NCBI GenBank assembly: GCA_036310185.1
Contig: JAXJSH010000100.1
Coordinates: forward strand, 1 to 41,004
Direction of reading: 5' to 3'
DNA from: JALENY01 sp036310185
Lineage (GTDB): Bacteria; Bacillota; Clostridia; Lachnospirales; Lachnospiraceae
DNA: 41,004 bases
Below the pieces are notes generated by a model, which worked only from the letters and a program-made list of their open reading frames with translations, was not told the origin of the DNA and searched no databases. Both the position numbers and the translations under genes were made by a program. Each line of letters starts with the position of its first letter. Position 1 is the stretch's first letter. This document shows positions 1 through 8,689 of this stretch, one piece after another.

Positions 1-34
1 AAGGCAGATGCTCTCCCAGCTGAGCTAAGATCCC
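1..34 (-). tRNA. tRNA gene, 5' part only (runs off the window)
   Basis: Read on the minus strand from base 34, the sequence gives a 7-base acceptor arm, TA at positions 8-9, a D-arm of the form GCTC-AGCTGGGA-GAGC, A26, a TCTGC anticodon stem and then C32-T33. The window ends at base 34 of the tRNA, which is a T, so the anticodon begins with U. That fits several isoacceptors (for example Val UAC, Ala UGC, Lys UUU) and I cannot choose between them. A good promoter lies upstream. Confidence 0.9.
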
Positions 35-76
35 ATAAGCTTTTTGTTTTTGTCACTCTCTCGACCTGACTTCGTT

Positions 77-106
77 ATTATAACAACATATTACTACAAT
101 TGTCAA
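77..106 (-). promoter_or_regulatory. Sigma-A promoter of the tRNA gene
   Basis: Minus strand: -35 TTGACA (101-106), an 18-base spacer and -10 TATAAT (77-82). Both hexamers match consensus. Transcription would start near base 70, about 36 bases before the tRNA 5' end. Confidence 0.8.
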
Positions 107-149
107 CACCTTTTTTTAAAAATTTTTCAATTTTTTTCAAACAATTTAT

Positions 150-257
150 TCAATTCCAAAAAAGGCCGTTTTTACAGGCTTCCGGCAGCCTTTCCCGGAT
201 GGAAATGGCAAGAACTGCCTGACTGGTGCTGCCTTCCTCCTGTGCTTCACTATAGTG
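150..257 (-). ncRNA. Candidate structured RNA with a three-way junction
   Basis: Not recognised as a known RNA. On the minus strand an outer stem ACAGG/CCTGT and an inner stem GGCAGC/GCTGCC enclose two hairpins, GGCA/TGCC and TTTCC/GGAAA, giving a three-way junction. A run of six T follows near bases 160-165. A promoter-like pair lies directly upstream (264-292). No convincing reading frame covers it. It could instead be an untranslated relic between purL and the tRNA. Only covariation in relatives would settle it. Confidence 0.3.
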
Positions 258-263
258 TCTTTT

Positions 264-292
264 ACTATAATCAATTTTTCGGCAAATGGCAA
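264..292 (-). promoter_or_regulatory. Possible promoter of the candidate RNA
   Basis: Minus strand: TTGCCA (287-292), 17 bases, TATAGT (264-269). Four or five of six bases match in each box. It would start transcription near 257, just before the structured segment. Confidence 0.35.
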
Positions 293-374
293 GCAACAAA
301 TCGTGTCTCTGACAGCCTTGCAGAAATTCATTTTCTGTTTTTGTGCATTTTTCAATTCTGCACTTTTTTCAAAT

Positions 375-425
375 AAAAATCCCTCAAACGCCAGAATGTT
401 TTGCCTGACGTCTGAAGGATTTTTT
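375..425 (-). terminator. Intrinsic terminator of purL
   Basis: Minus strand: a long imperfect hairpin in which AAAATCC-TCA-ACG-CAG pairs with CTG-CGT-TGA-GGATTTT, with four single mismatches or bulges, ending in a T run. T runs flank it on both strands, so it may work in both directions. Confidence 0.75.
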
Positions 426-456
426 ATGAAATACATATTATACAATTATTTCTTTT

Positions 457-3400
457 TTATTTGAAATAAGCCACACCGGATTCAAAAATCTTCAGATCCT
501 GTTCTCCATAAATGTTGATTGCCACACCATCGCCGCGGCGTTCGGAGTGCGCCATTTTACCAAGCACTCTTCCGTCCGGGCTGGTAATACCCTCTACGGA
601 TGCATAGGAGCCGTTTACATTCCATTCACCGTCATCGGTAATATTGCCTTCCAGATCACAGTATCTGGTTGCTACCTGGCCGTTTGTGAACAGTTTTGCC
701 AGCACATCCGCCGGAGCTACGAAACGGCCTTCCCCGTGGGATGCCGGGTTACAGTATACACCGCCCAGTTCTGCCTGTGCCAGCCACGGGGACTTGTTGC
801 TGCATACTTTTGTGTAAACCATTTTTGAAATATGGCGTCCGATGGTATTGTAGGTCAGGGTCGGTGAATCCGGAGTCTGACCGGTGATCTCACCGTTCGG
901 TACAAGGCCAAGTTTGATCAGAGCCTGGAAACCGTTACAGATACCAAGTGCCAGACCGTCACGTTCATTTAAGAGACGCATAACGGCATCTTTGATCTTC
1001 GCATTCTGGAATGCGGTTGCAAAGAATTTTGCAGAACCATCCGGTTCATCACCTGCGGAAAATCCGCCTGGGAACATGATAATCTGAGCCTGATCAATTG
1101 CGTTTTCAAATACGGATACAGAATCGCGGATGTCTGCTGCATCCAGGTTCTTGAATACTTTTGTGATAACCTTTGCACCTGCGCGTTCGAACGCTTTTTT
1201 GCTGTCGTACTCACAGTTTGTACCCGGGAATACCGGGATAAATACGGTCGGCTGAGCCAGTTTGTGGCTGCAGATATGGATCTTGTCTGCAGTAAAGAGA
1301 CCGGTCTCATTGTTCCATGTACCGCCGGATACTTCTTCTTTATCAGCTGCAAAGAAGTAAGAAGTAGGACCGTCTTCCGGGTGCTGTACAGACTTGAATA
1401 CTTTTTCAAGCGTACCTTTCCATGCTTTTTCTGCTTCATCAAGTGTGATTGTCACATCTTTATATTCAAATACACCCTTGTCGGTTACTTCGCCGATCAC
1501 GGTGTAGGTGCAGGCCAGTTCACCTGTTTTTCCATCCGGAACTTCACATACAATATCGCCAAATGCCGGTGAGAACAGATCTCTCTCATCTACATTGTGC
1601 TCAATCTTCACGCCCATACCGTTACCGAATGCCATTTTGCTGACTGCCGGTACGATACCCTTGCGGTCCAGAGCGTACGCAGAAATTACTCTTCCAGCCT
1701 GAATATCCGCATGCAGTCTTCCATACAGATCCATCAGTTCTGCATATTTCGGCAGATCGTATTCGTCTTTCGGCATACGGATCCATACCAGTTTGCTGCC
1801 TGCTTTTTTCAGTTCCGGAGTGATGATATCCTGCTGTTTTGCCACGTCCACTGCAAAAGAAACCAGTGTCGGCGGTACGTCGATATCATTGAAGGTACCG
1901 GACATACTGTCTTTACCGCCGATGGACGGAAGGCCGAATCCAAGCTGTGCGGAGTATGCACCCAGAAGCGCTGCAAAGGGCTGGCTCCATCTGGACGGAT
2001 CTTCTGTCATTCTGCGGAAGTATTCCTGGAATGTGAAACGGATCTTGCTGTAATCACCGCCGGATGCCACGATTCTTGCCACCGATTCGGTCACTGCGTA
2101 AACAGCTCCGTGATACGGGCTCCAGCTGGACAGATACGGATCAAAACCATAACTCATCATAGTTACTGTGTTGGTCTTTCCATTCTGAACCGGAACTTTT
2201 GCCACCATAGCCTGTGTCTCGGTCAGCTGATATTTTCCGCCGTACGGCATGAATACGCTGCCTGCACCGATGGAACCGTCAAACATTTCCACAAGACCCT
2301 TCTGAGAACACTCATTCAGATCAGCCAGTGCAGAAAGCCATTTTTCTTTTACATCGCCAACTTCTTCCACACGTTTCAGCACAGTGTCTTCTCTGTTCGG
2401 GATATCCACTGCAACGGTCGTCTCCTGATGTGCACCGTTTGTATCAAGGAATGCACGGGAGATATTTACGATTTCTTTTCCTCTCCACTCGAGTACAAGT
2501 CTCGGCTCTTCTGTTACGACTGCTACTTCGATGGCTTCCAGGTTTTCTTCTTTTGCATAAGCCAGGAACTGTTCCACATCTTTCGGGTCAACAACGACTG
2601 CCATACGTTCCTGAGATTCGGAAATGGCGATTTCGGTTCCGTCAAGACCTGCATATTTTTTCGGAACTTTGTCCAGATTTACACGAAGACCGGCTGCCAG
2701 CTCTCCGATTGCCACGGATACACCGCCTGCACCAAAGTCGTTGCATTTTTTGATGATTTTACTTACTTCTTCACGACGGAACATACGCTGAATCTTACGT
2801 TCGGTCGGAGCGTTACCTTTCTGTACCTCAGCACCACATACTTCGATGGAAGCTTCTGTGTGTACTTTTGAAGAACCGGTTGCACCGCCGATACCGTCAC
2901 GTCCGGTACGTCCGCCAAGCAGGATGATGATATCGCCCGGATCGGAGTTTTCACGGATAACAGCACGTCTCGGAGCAGCACCCATAACGGCACCGATCTC
3001 CATACGTTTTGCCACGTAGTTCGGATGATAGATTTCTTTTACATAGCCGGTTGCCAGACCGATCTGGTTACCGTATGAGCTGTAGCCATGGGCAGCTTCA
3101 CGCACCAGTTTTTTCTGGGGAAGTTTGCCTTTCATGGTATCTTTTACGGATACGGTCGGATCTGCAGCACCGGTTACACGCATTGCCTGATATACATAAG
3201 TACGTCCTGAAAGCGGATCACGGATCGCACCGCCAAGACAGGTGGCAGCACCACCGAACGGTTCGATTTCGGTCGGATGGTTGTGGGTCTCGTTTTTGAA
3301 GTTGATCAGCCACTCTTCTTCCACACCATCAACATCAACCGGAACCACGATACTGCATGCATTGATCTCGTCGGATTCTTCCTGGTCTGCCAGTTTTCCT

Positions 3401-4266
3401 TCTTTTTTCAGTTTTCTCATAGCCATCAGAGCCAGATCCATCAGACAGATGAATTTGTCATCACGGCCTTTGAAAATCTCTTTATGGTCTGCCACATACT
3501 GCTCATATGTTTTTACGATGGGCTCTTTGTAGTCACCTTCACCGAAAGACACTTCTTTCAGCTCAGTGGAAAATGTGGTATGACGGCAGTGATCAGACCA
3601 GTACGTATCAAGAACGCGGATCTCTGTCATGGACGGATCACGTTTTTCTTCATTTTTATAATAAGTCTGAATATGCAGGAAATCTTTGAATGTCATAGCC
3701 AGATTCAGAGAATCATACAGTTCTTTCAGTTTGTCTTCTGCCATATTGGAAAAGCCGTCAAAAATCATAACGTCAGCCGGTTCTTCAAATTCCATTACGA
3801 GGGTTTCCGGTTTTACCAGATCGGTCTCACGGGAATCCACCGGGTTGATGCAGTGATGTTTGATCGCTTCAAACTCTTCATCGGTAATATCGCCCTCGAT
3901 TACATAAGTAGTCGCAGAACGGATAATCGGTTTTTCATCTTCTTTTAAAAACTGTACACACTGAACAGCAGAATCGGCTCTCTGGTCAAACTGACCTGGC
4001 AGGAACTCTACGGAAAAGGTTCTTGCACCTTCTGCCATCGGAAGTTCTTCTAAATAAAGGTCATCTACCGGCGGTTCTGAAAATACAGTCTTGCATGCCT
4101 GTTCAAATATTTCATCGGAAATATTCTCAACATCATAACGGATCAGTACACGAACTGCGGTTACGGATCTGATTCCGAGATAGCTGCCGATCTCATGTTT
4201 TAAACCTTTTGCAGCTACTGCAAATTCCGCTTTTTTTTCAGCATAAACGCGTCTTACATTGCTCAT
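457..4266 (-). CDS. purL: Phosphoribosylformylglycinamidine synthase (single-chain FGAR amidotransferase)
   Basis: Catalyses ATP- and glutamine-dependent conversion of FGAR to FGAM, step four of purine synthesis, in the cytosol. At 1269 residues it is the large form, with synthetase and glutaminase on one chain, rather than the split PurL/PurQ/PurS of Bacillus. The synthetase half has the SDHCRHTTF-like stretch and the KNETHNHPTEIEPFGGAATC nucleotide/substrate loop. The C-terminal quarter is a class I glutaminase: FPGTNCEYD, the oxyanion region MFPGGFSAGDE, nucleophile Cys in GICNGFQ and His/Glu in ASHGEGRF. It starts at the only sensible ATG, behind an AGGAG site. A LysR gene is divergent, and the intergenic region has a promoter for purL but no recognisable purine riboswitch. 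Confidence 0.97.
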   Translation of the reverse strand: MSNVRRVYAEKKAEFAVAAKGLKHEIGSYLGIRSVTAVRVLIRYDVENISDEIFEQACKTVFSEPPVDDLYLEELPMAEGARTFSVEFLPGQFDQRADSAVQCVQFLKEDEKPIIRSATTYVIEGDITDEEFEAIKHHCINPVDSRETDLVKPETLVMEFEEPADVMIFDGFSNMAEDKLKELYDSLNLAMTFKDFLHIQTYYKNEEKRDPSMTEIRVLDTYWSDHCRHTTFSTELKEVSFGEGDYKEPIVKTYEQYVADHKEIFKGRDDKFICLMDLALMAMRKLKKEGKLADQEESDEINACSIVVPVDVDGVEEEWLINFKNETHNHPTEIEPFGGAATCLGGAIRDPLSGRTYVYQAMRVTGAADPTVSVKDTMKGKLPQKKLVREAAHGYSSYGNQIGLATGYVKEIYHPNYVAKRMEIGAVMGAAPRRAVIRENSDPGDIIILLGGRTGRDGIGGATGSSKVHTEASIEVCGAEVQKGNAPTERKIQRMFRREEVSKIIKKCNDFGAGGVSVAIGELAAGLRVNLDKVPKKYAGLDGTEIAISESQERMAVVVDPKDVEQFLAYAKEENLEAIEVAVVTEEPRLVLEWRGKEIVNISRAFLDTNGAHQETTVAVDIPNREDTVLKRVEEVGDVKEKWLSALADLNECSQKGLVEMFDGSIGAGSVFMPYGGKYQLTETQAMVAKVPVQNGKTNTVTMMSYGFDPYLSSWSPYHGAVYAVTESVARIVASGGDYSKIRFTFQEYFRRMTEDPSRWSQPFAALLGAYSAQLGFGLPSIGGKDSMSGTFNDIDVPPTLVSFAVDVAKQQDIITPELKKAGSKLVWIRMPKDEYDLPKYAELMDLYGRLHADIQAGRVISAYALDRKGIVPAVSKMAFGNGMGVKIEHNVDERDLFSPAFGDIVCEVPDGKTGELACTYTVIGEVTDKGVFEYKDVTITLDEAEKAWKGTLEKVFKSVQHPEDGPTSYFFAADKEEVSGGTWNNETGLFTADKIHICSHKLAQPTVFIPVFPGTNCEYDSKKAFERAGAKVITKVFKNLDAADIRDSVSVFENAIDQAQIIMFPGGFSAGDEPDGSAKFFATAFQNAKIKDAVMRLLNERDGLALGICNGFQALIKLGLVPNGEITGQTPDSPTLTYNTIGRHISKMVYTKVCSNKSPWLAQAELGGVYCNPASHGEGRFVAPADVLAKLFTNGQVATRYCDLEGNITDDGEWNVNGSYASVEGITSPDGRVLGKMAHSERRGDGVAINIYGEQDLKIFESGVAYFK

Positions 4267-4320
4267 CTTTGGCTCTCCTTTTTTATAAAAAATGTTTTCA
4301 GTTGCACCTTTTACAGGTTT

Positions 4321-4349
4321 AGTATATCATAAGATTTACCATTAGTAAA
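4321..4349 (-). promoter_or_regulatory. Promoter of purL
   Basis: Minus strand: TTTACT (4344-4349), 17-base spacer, TATACT (4321-4326). The start site would be near 4314, giving a leader of about 48 bases. The -35 box overlaps one arm of the ATTAG/CTAAT dyads, so a regulator bound there could act on purL. Confidence 0.6.
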
Positions 4350-4376
4350 ATTAATATAGCTAATATGATTAATTAG
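4341..4376. promoter_or_regulatory. Alternating ATTAG/CTAAT dyads, candidate LysR binding region
   Basis: ATTAG at 4341-4345, CTAAT at 4360-4364 and ATTAG at 4372-4376 form two overlapping inverted repeats with 14- and 7-base spacers, between purL and the divergent LysR gene. LysR-type regulators commonly bind such A/T-rich dyads in the shared intergenic region. That this protein binds here is inference. Confidence 0.35.
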
Positions 4377-4423
4377 TTTATTTAATAAATATTATAAGTA
4401 TGCATGACTATCAGGGGGTATTT

Positions 4424-5299
4424 ATGGATATCAATTATGAACTGTACAAAGTTTTTTATCAGGTGGCATCGACCTTAAGTTTTTCCAGAGCTTCCCACCA
4501 GCTGTATATTTCCCAGTCCGCAGTCAGCCAGTCCATCAAATCGCTGGAACAGAAGCTGGGACATCCGCTTTTTATCCGAAGCACAAAGAAAGTATCTCTG
4601 ACCCCAGAGGGTGAGACGCTTTTCCGGTCCATTACACCGGCTATCCACATGATCCAGAGTGTGGAATCCAAGCTAAAAGGCGGGGACAATATGGACGGCC
4701 AGCTCTGTATTGCTGCCAGCGATACGATCTGCCGCTATTTTCTGCTGCCGTATCTGAATCGTTTTCATACAGAATATCCGGGCGTTCATATCAAGATCAT
4801 AAACCAGACTTCCAGAGAATGCCTCGAGCTTCTGGAACGAGGAGAAGCAGATCTGACTGTAGTGAATTCCCCCGTGGAAATCCGCAGAAAGACAATTCGA
4901 TCAAAGACCATCCATACATTCCAGGATGTCTTTGTTGTAAACAACAAATATTTTCCCATTCAGGGGCATACCATCGCCCTGCAGCAGCTTCCGGATGTTC
5001 CCCTTATCATGCTGGAACAGCAGACCTCCAGCAGTCAGTTTCTTTTGCAGCAGTTTGAGAAAATGGGTTATGGTCTGATGCCGGAGATTGAATTGACCAG
5101 CAATGACCTGGTCATTGACATGGCAGCCATCGGCCTTGGAATCGGTCTGGTTCCGGATTATATGATCAGCAAAAATCCGACAGAGCTGTCCGTCTGTCAG
5201 CTGGATAAGCCGCTGCCCGAGCGAAAGCTGATTCTTGCCTCACGAAAACAGACCGCTTCATCGGATATACTGGAGGCTTTTTCCGATTATTTCGTCTAA
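4424..5299 (+). CDS. LysR-family transcriptional regulator
   Basis: About 291 residues, the usual LysR length. The N-terminal 60 residues are the winged helix-turn-helix, including the recognition segment ISQSAVSQSIKSLEQKLG followed by PLFIRSTKKVSLTPEGE. The rest is the periplasmic-binding-protein-like effector domain. I start at the second in-frame ATG (4424) because a GGGGG site lies five bases ahead of it; the ATG at 4400 has none. It is transcribed away from purL across a 157-base gap with dyad sequences, the classic arrangement for a LysR regulator controlling its divergent neighbour. The effector is unknown, and a purine-related signal is only a guess from position. Confidence 0.92.
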   Translation: MDINYELYKVFYQVASTLSFSRASHQLYISQSAVSQSIKSLEQKLGHPLFIRSTKKVSLTPEGETLFRSITPAIHMIQSVESKLKGGDNMDGQLCIAASDTICRYFLLPYLNRFHTEYPGVHIKIINQTSRECLELLERGEADLTVVNSPVEIRRKTIRSKTIHTFQDVFVVNNKYFPIQGHTIALQQLPDVPLIMLEQQTSSSQFLLQQFEKMGYGLMPEIELTSNDLVIDMAAIGLGIGLVPDYMISKNPTELSVCQLDKPLPERKLILASRKQTASSDILEAFSDYFV

Positions 5300-5300
5300 C

Positions 5301-5330
5301 AAAAAGACAGGAGCGTCAAACGCCCCTGTC
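5301..5330 (-). terminator. Terminator of ridA
   Basis: Minus strand: GACAGG and GCG pair with CGC and CCTGTC around a short loop, with one internal mismatch, followed by TTTTTGTT. It also lies just behind the LysR stop codon, but the T run is only on the minus side. Confidence 0.75.
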
Positions 5331-5366
5331 CTGCTCTCCTGATCGATATCCGCAAATACAAAATTG

Positions 5367-5738
5367 TTATACGGCTGCAATTACTTCCACTTCGCACAGT
5401 ACGTTCTTCGGTAAAGTCTTTACTGCTACGCAGGAACGAGCCGGTTTGTTTACAAAGTATTTTCCATATACTTCATTGAAGGCTGCAAAATCGCCCATAT
5501 CAGCCAGGAAACAGGTCGTTTTGATCGCTTTTTCAAAGCTGGAGCCTGCTGCTTCCAGTACCGCACCCAGATTTTTCATTACCTGCTCAGCCTGTGCTTC
5601 GATGCCTTCTGTTTCGATATTTCCGGTAGCCGGGTTAATCGGAATCTGACCGGATGTAAATAAAATACCATTGTAGATGACTGCCTGAGAATATGGTCCG
5701 ATCGCTGCCGGTGCTTTATCTGTTGATACTACGTTCAT
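5367..5738 (-). CDS. ridA: RidA family reactive enamine/imine deaminase
   Basis: A 123-residue YjgF/YER057c/UK114 protein. The family forms a homotrimer and hydrolyses reactive 2-aminoacrylate-type enamines released by PLP enzymes. The sequence shows the N-terminal TDKAPAAIGPYSQAV, the middle SGQIPINPATG, and the C-terminal ARSCVAVKTLPKNVLCEVEVIA. The Arg in PARSCV corresponds to the catalytic arginine of RidA. The length is typical. A ribosome binding site GAGGAG lies a few bases before the ATG. It is probably a single-gene unit with its own terminator. A hairpin of the dispersed GGGTCAAAAGGT type lies upstream. Confidence 0.95.
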   Translation of the reverse strand: MNVVSTDKAPAAIGPYSQAVIYNGILFTSGQIPINPATGNIETEGIEAQAEQVMKNLGAVLEAAGSSFEKAIKTTCFLADMGDFAAFNEVYGKYFVNKPARSCVAVKTLPKNVLCEVEVIAAV

Positions 5739-5795
5739 AATTTTTCTCCTCTCTTCTTACCGCTTTTTCTTTTTATTTCCTGAAATTAGGATGTT

Positions 5796-5819
5796 GGGGT
5801 CAAAAGGTATTCTGACCCC
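5796..5819. repeat. Dispersed hairpin of the GGGTCAAAAGGT type, copy A
   Basis: GGGGTCA (5796-5802) and TGACCCC (5813-5819) form a 7-bp stem around a 10-base loop. The core GGGTCAAAAGGT recurs at 20601 and 30683. No T run follows on either strand, so it is not a standard terminator. A short stem GCGGA/TCCGC follows at 5828-5841. Confidence 0.55.
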
Positions 5820-5912
5820 TTGATATCTGCGGATTACTCCGCATTTTAATAATAAATTATACTCACGATGGCCCCTGTACGTCAAGATTATTCTAAATCG
5901 ATACACAGCAAT

Positions 5913-6848
5913 TTACTGATGCAGGCGCCGAATGATCCGACATACAATATCTTTCTGTATCACCAGCGGTTTTTTATGGGAAAAGAATATAATTCCATCA
6001 GTCGGAGACTCTATTTTTGCTTTGACCGTTCCCTCATAAGGATCCAGCACTTCTGCAAGCACATCACCCCGGTGCACTTCCTCTCCCGGGAAATGATATC
6101 TGCGCAGGATTCCAGCCTCGTCCGCATGAACGGTGGTAAGTTCATCTTCATATATAACGCTTGCTATGTATCCGCTGTGGCTGTTATACCGGAGAATGCC
6201 CATTCTGGTCAGGAAGCGCAAAACTGCCGAAACCGCCATTTGTGCAGACTGTTCATCAATATTGTCCGTTTCCTTCGTATAAACAGAAAATGCATTTGTC
6301 TCCCACAACTGCCAGTTATAATTCAAAGTGGTCGTATCGATTGGTCTTGGTTTTCGAATCACTACATAGGGAAGTCCAAAAAGATTTGCCAGACTTGGAT
6401 TATGGTAACCTGTCTTCATCATACGCACATGAGGCACAAAATCGCCTGGCATGTAAAAGCTGGCAAACTGGATACCATAGCTGTAGCCTTTGGCCTTCTC
6501 AAAAACCCCAGCTGCAATTCTCTGCGTTGTTTCACCCTGATTGTACCCCGGGAACATACGGTTTATGTCTGTATTATCCACCGCCCAGAACCGTTTCTCA
6601 ATATTCATAGAATACTGATTTACAGATGGAATGACCAGAATCTCCTGGTTACCTGCAATAGCCCCCCGCTGCTCCAGTTCTTTCAGAACCTTAATCAGCT
6701 GAGAACATATATACAGCTGCTGTATCTCATTACCTCGAATTGCGCCTACGATACAGGCTGCTTTTTCACCGCTTCCAAAACGATAACCGGTCACACGAAG
6801 TTCATCGCGGTAAGGCGCTTTTAAAGAATATATCGTTTCTTTTAACAT
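5913..6848 (-). CDS. Aspartoacylase/succinylglutamate desuccinylase-like protein with lost zinc ligands
   Basis: 311 residues, clearly related to the preceding gene product along its whole length: the IPSVNQ stretch, the DxNRMFPG motif (about residues 94-101), and a C-terminal barrel-sandwich (lipoyl-like) segment around residues 230-305. In active relatives zinc is held by H and E of GTHGDE and H of DIHAS. Here the first becomes GAIRGNE (Arg38 for His, Glu kept) and the second IQFAS (Phe128 for His). The later glutamate region has also changed. It is therefore probably not an ordinary zinc hydrolase; a partner or regulatory subunit of the upstream paralogue fits better. Its start overlaps that gene by 7 bases, suggesting translational coupling. 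Confidence 0.85.
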   Translation of the reverse strand: MLKETIYSLKAPYRDELRVTGYRFGSGEKAACIVGAIRGNEIQQLYICSQLIKVLKELEQRGAIAGNQEILVIPSVNQYSMNIEKRFWAVDNTDINRMFPGYNQGETTQRIAAGVFEKAKGYSYGIQFASFYMPGDFVPHVRMMKTGYHNPSLANLFGLPYVVIRKPRPIDTTTLNYNWQLWETNAFSVYTKETDNIDEQSAQMAVSAVLRFLTRMGILRYNSHSGYIASVIYEDELTTVHADEAGILRRYHFPGEEVHRGDVLAEVLDPYEGTVKAKIESPTDGIIFFSHKKPLVIQKDIVCRIIRRLHQ

Positions 6849-7783
6849 ATTGTCACACCTCCCAGCACTCTTGAAATCAGCGTCCCGTGATATACGATCG
6901 GATATTCCCGCAGGGTAAATATGGTCCCTGTCATCGGAGCCACAACCCGATGTTCCACAAGTCCGGTCAGCGGATTTAAAATATCTCCGATATGCTCTCC
7001 TTCTTTCACGGACTGCCAGATTGACACCCGCGGTACAAAAATTCCGGAGGCATCCGCATTCACATAGCCTACCTCTCTATCCTGTGATACAATCGGTTCA
7101 CGAACCGGATTTACCGGACCATCCCAGATCCCCATCTCATGCATCAGATTAAAAATCCCGTCGACCAGCTGATAACAGTAGGATTTTGTAATTCGCATAC
7201 CAACGCCCATTTCAACAACCAGCGTGGGCACCCCCATCATATTCAGACTGTGGGCAAGTGTGGATTCAAGTACCGTAGCGGAAGCATGTACCCAGACAAA
7301 ATCAACATTTATCATTTTTGCATATGGAACCAGTTTCTCTGCCGTATCATCACTGATACGGACCTGGGGCATTTCCCGCAGGAAAATATTGCTGGCATGA
7401 ATATCCACACACATATCGGCACCTATGATATCATCCATAATTTCTGATGCAATATATTCCGTAAAATTGCCCTCTGAAGATCCCGGAAAAATCCGGTTCA
7501 TATCCAGATCCACCATGGGGATTCCACGTGTAATAGAATCAATTCCAAGCGGATTCATAGCCGGATAAATATCCACAATTCCTTTCAGACAATCCATGTT
7601 TTCCCGGATAATCCGATTGACTTCGTAACAGACAAACTGTCCTTCCAGTTCATCTCCATGTGTTCCGGTCACCAGTGCAATTCTTTTCTCATGTCCTGTT
7701 TTATTTATCGGTTCAATCCGGTTTTTCTGAATCATAAGCTGTTCATCAACCGGCAGATCCACCGATGCTATTGTCTCAACCAT
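6842..7783 (-). CDS. Aspartoacylase/succinylglutamate desuccinylase family zinc hydrolase
   Basis: About 313 residues from the ATG at 7783, chosen over two earlier in-frame ATGs because GGAGAAAATA precedes it at proper distance. The family are M14-like zinc amidohydrolases cutting N-acyl amino acids or C-terminal amides. Ligands are intact: GTHGDE (His42, Glu45), VDIHAS (His129) and the catalytic-type glutamate in LVVEMGVG (Glu191). The DLDMNRIFPG motif is present. A barrel-sandwich C-terminal domain begins near residue 225. It lies fourth in the ATP-grasp operon, 129 bases after the transglutaminase-like gene. The substrate is unknown; context suggests the amide product of the ATP-grasp enzyme. 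Confidence 0.88.
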   Translation of the reverse strand: MVETIASVDLPVDEQLMIQKNRIEPINKTGHEKRIALVTGTHGDELEGQFVCYEVNRIIRENMDCLKGIVDIYPAMNPLGIDSITRGIPMVDLDMNRIFPGSSEGNFTEYIASEIMDDIIGADMCVDIHASNIFLREMPQVRISDDTAEKLVPYAKMINVDFVWVHASATVLESTLAHSLNMMGVPTLVVEMGVGMRITKSYCYQLVDGIFNLMHEMGIWDGPVNPVREPIVSQDREVGYVNADASGIFVPRVSIWQSVKEGEHIGDILNPLTGLVEHRVVAPMTGTIFTLREYPIVYHGTLISRVLGGVTIC

Positions 7784-7912
7784 TATTTTCTCCATTTCTC
7801 CATACATTTATGGCTTTCTATTCTCCGTTTTCTCAAACATCTCTCCAGATGCTGTTTTCCCCTGTTCTCAGTATTTTTCTTTTACCAGCTTTCCTCCGGC
7901 CGGCCCTGCTTT

Positions 7913-8689
7913 TTAATCAATCTCTTCTACATGTACCAGCACCTCCTGATGCTGTGTGGTCGGTCCATAGAAGCGTCCCCTGTCTACTACGCAGTCTTCA
8001 TAATCTCTTCCATGGGCGATTTTGATATAGTAATCATCCACATGCAGATTATTGGTCGGGTCCAGGCCATACCAGCCATGGTTGTAATAAATTTCCACCC
8101 ACGCATGGGTAGCCCCTTCTCCGATCATCATTCCAACCACATAACGGGCCGGAATTCTTCCAAATCTGCACAACGCGATCAGAATATGCGCATAGTCCTG
8201 ACACACACCTTTTCCCAGACGAATGGCCTCTGCTGCTGTCGTATCAATATTCGTCACTCCGGGAACATATTCAAAATGCTCATACAGATAATTCATCATG
8301 AAAACTGCCCTTTGAAGTTCATCTCCCTTCAAAGGGCCCATTTTCCGATATAATTCCACCACTTCCGGTTCATGTTTGGTGAATTTGGACGGGTATTTAA
8401 AAATAGGATGAAGCGCCTCTTTTTGAAGTACCATTGATTCCACTTCAGCCACACCGCGAACCTCATACTCAAATTCACTGTGATAATCATGATAATACCC
8501 AACATATCGGTGATTTCCGAAGCCGTCCACGGTCTCATTCAATGAATCAGCCGGTTTCACATATCGGCTTTCAATCTGTATTTTCTGTGCCTGCGTATCC
8601 ACAGGCACGCAACGGACTGCATAACTGTGACGGCATACCGGAGGATCAAACCGCATGGTAGTACGATATTGAAATTTCAGCTTTCGCAA
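7913..8689 (-). CDS. Transglutaminase-like cysteine protease-fold protein
   Basis: 258 residues of the COG1305 group. The N-terminal beta-rich segment (residues 1-80) is the usual bacterial transglutaminase N-domain. The papain-like core carries a complete triad: Cys163 in GKGVCQDYAH, His195 in GATHAWVEI and Asp210 in GLDPTNN. There is no signal peptide, so it acts in the cytosol. Its start codon directly abuts the alpha-E stop codon. This trio with ATP-grasp and alpha-E proteins recurs in many bacteria and has been predicted to make or process peptide-like amides (the amidoligase systems of Iyer, Aravind and colleagues). The actual substrate is unknown. Confidence 0.9.
   Translation of the reverse strand: MRKLKFQYRTTMRFDPPVCRHSYAVRCVPVDTQAQKIQIESRYVKPADSLNETVDGFGNHRYVGYYHDYHSEFEYEVRGVAEVESMVLQKEALHPIFKYPSKFTKHEPEVVELYRKMGPLKGDELQRAVFMMNYLYEHFEYVPGVTNIDTTAAEAIRLGKGVCQDYAHILIALCRFGRIPARYVVGMMIGEGATHAWVEIYYNHGWYGLDPTNNLHVDDYYIKIAHGRDYEDCVVDRGRFYGPTTQHQEVLVHVEEID

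Larger units (their letters stand above)
35..456. other. Intergenic region between purL and the tRNA gene
   Basis: About 420 bases without a convincing gene. It holds the purL terminator (375-425), a possible promoter and structured RNA (150-292) and the tRNA promoter (77-106). The remaining sequence, especially 107-150, is A/T-rich with nothing I can name. A 99-codon reading frame on the minus strand (146-445) lacks a ribosome binding site and runs through the terminator and RNA structure, so I do not call it. Confidence 0.6.

Noticed and set aside
146..445. 99-codon minus-strand frame downstream of purL
   Set aside because: It overlaps the purL terminator, a promoter-like pair and a structured segment, has no ribosome site and no recognisable domain.
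1597..2871. 424-codon plus-strand frame inside purL
   Set aside because: Antisense shadow of a strongly conserved gene, rich in Cys, Phe and His with no domain.
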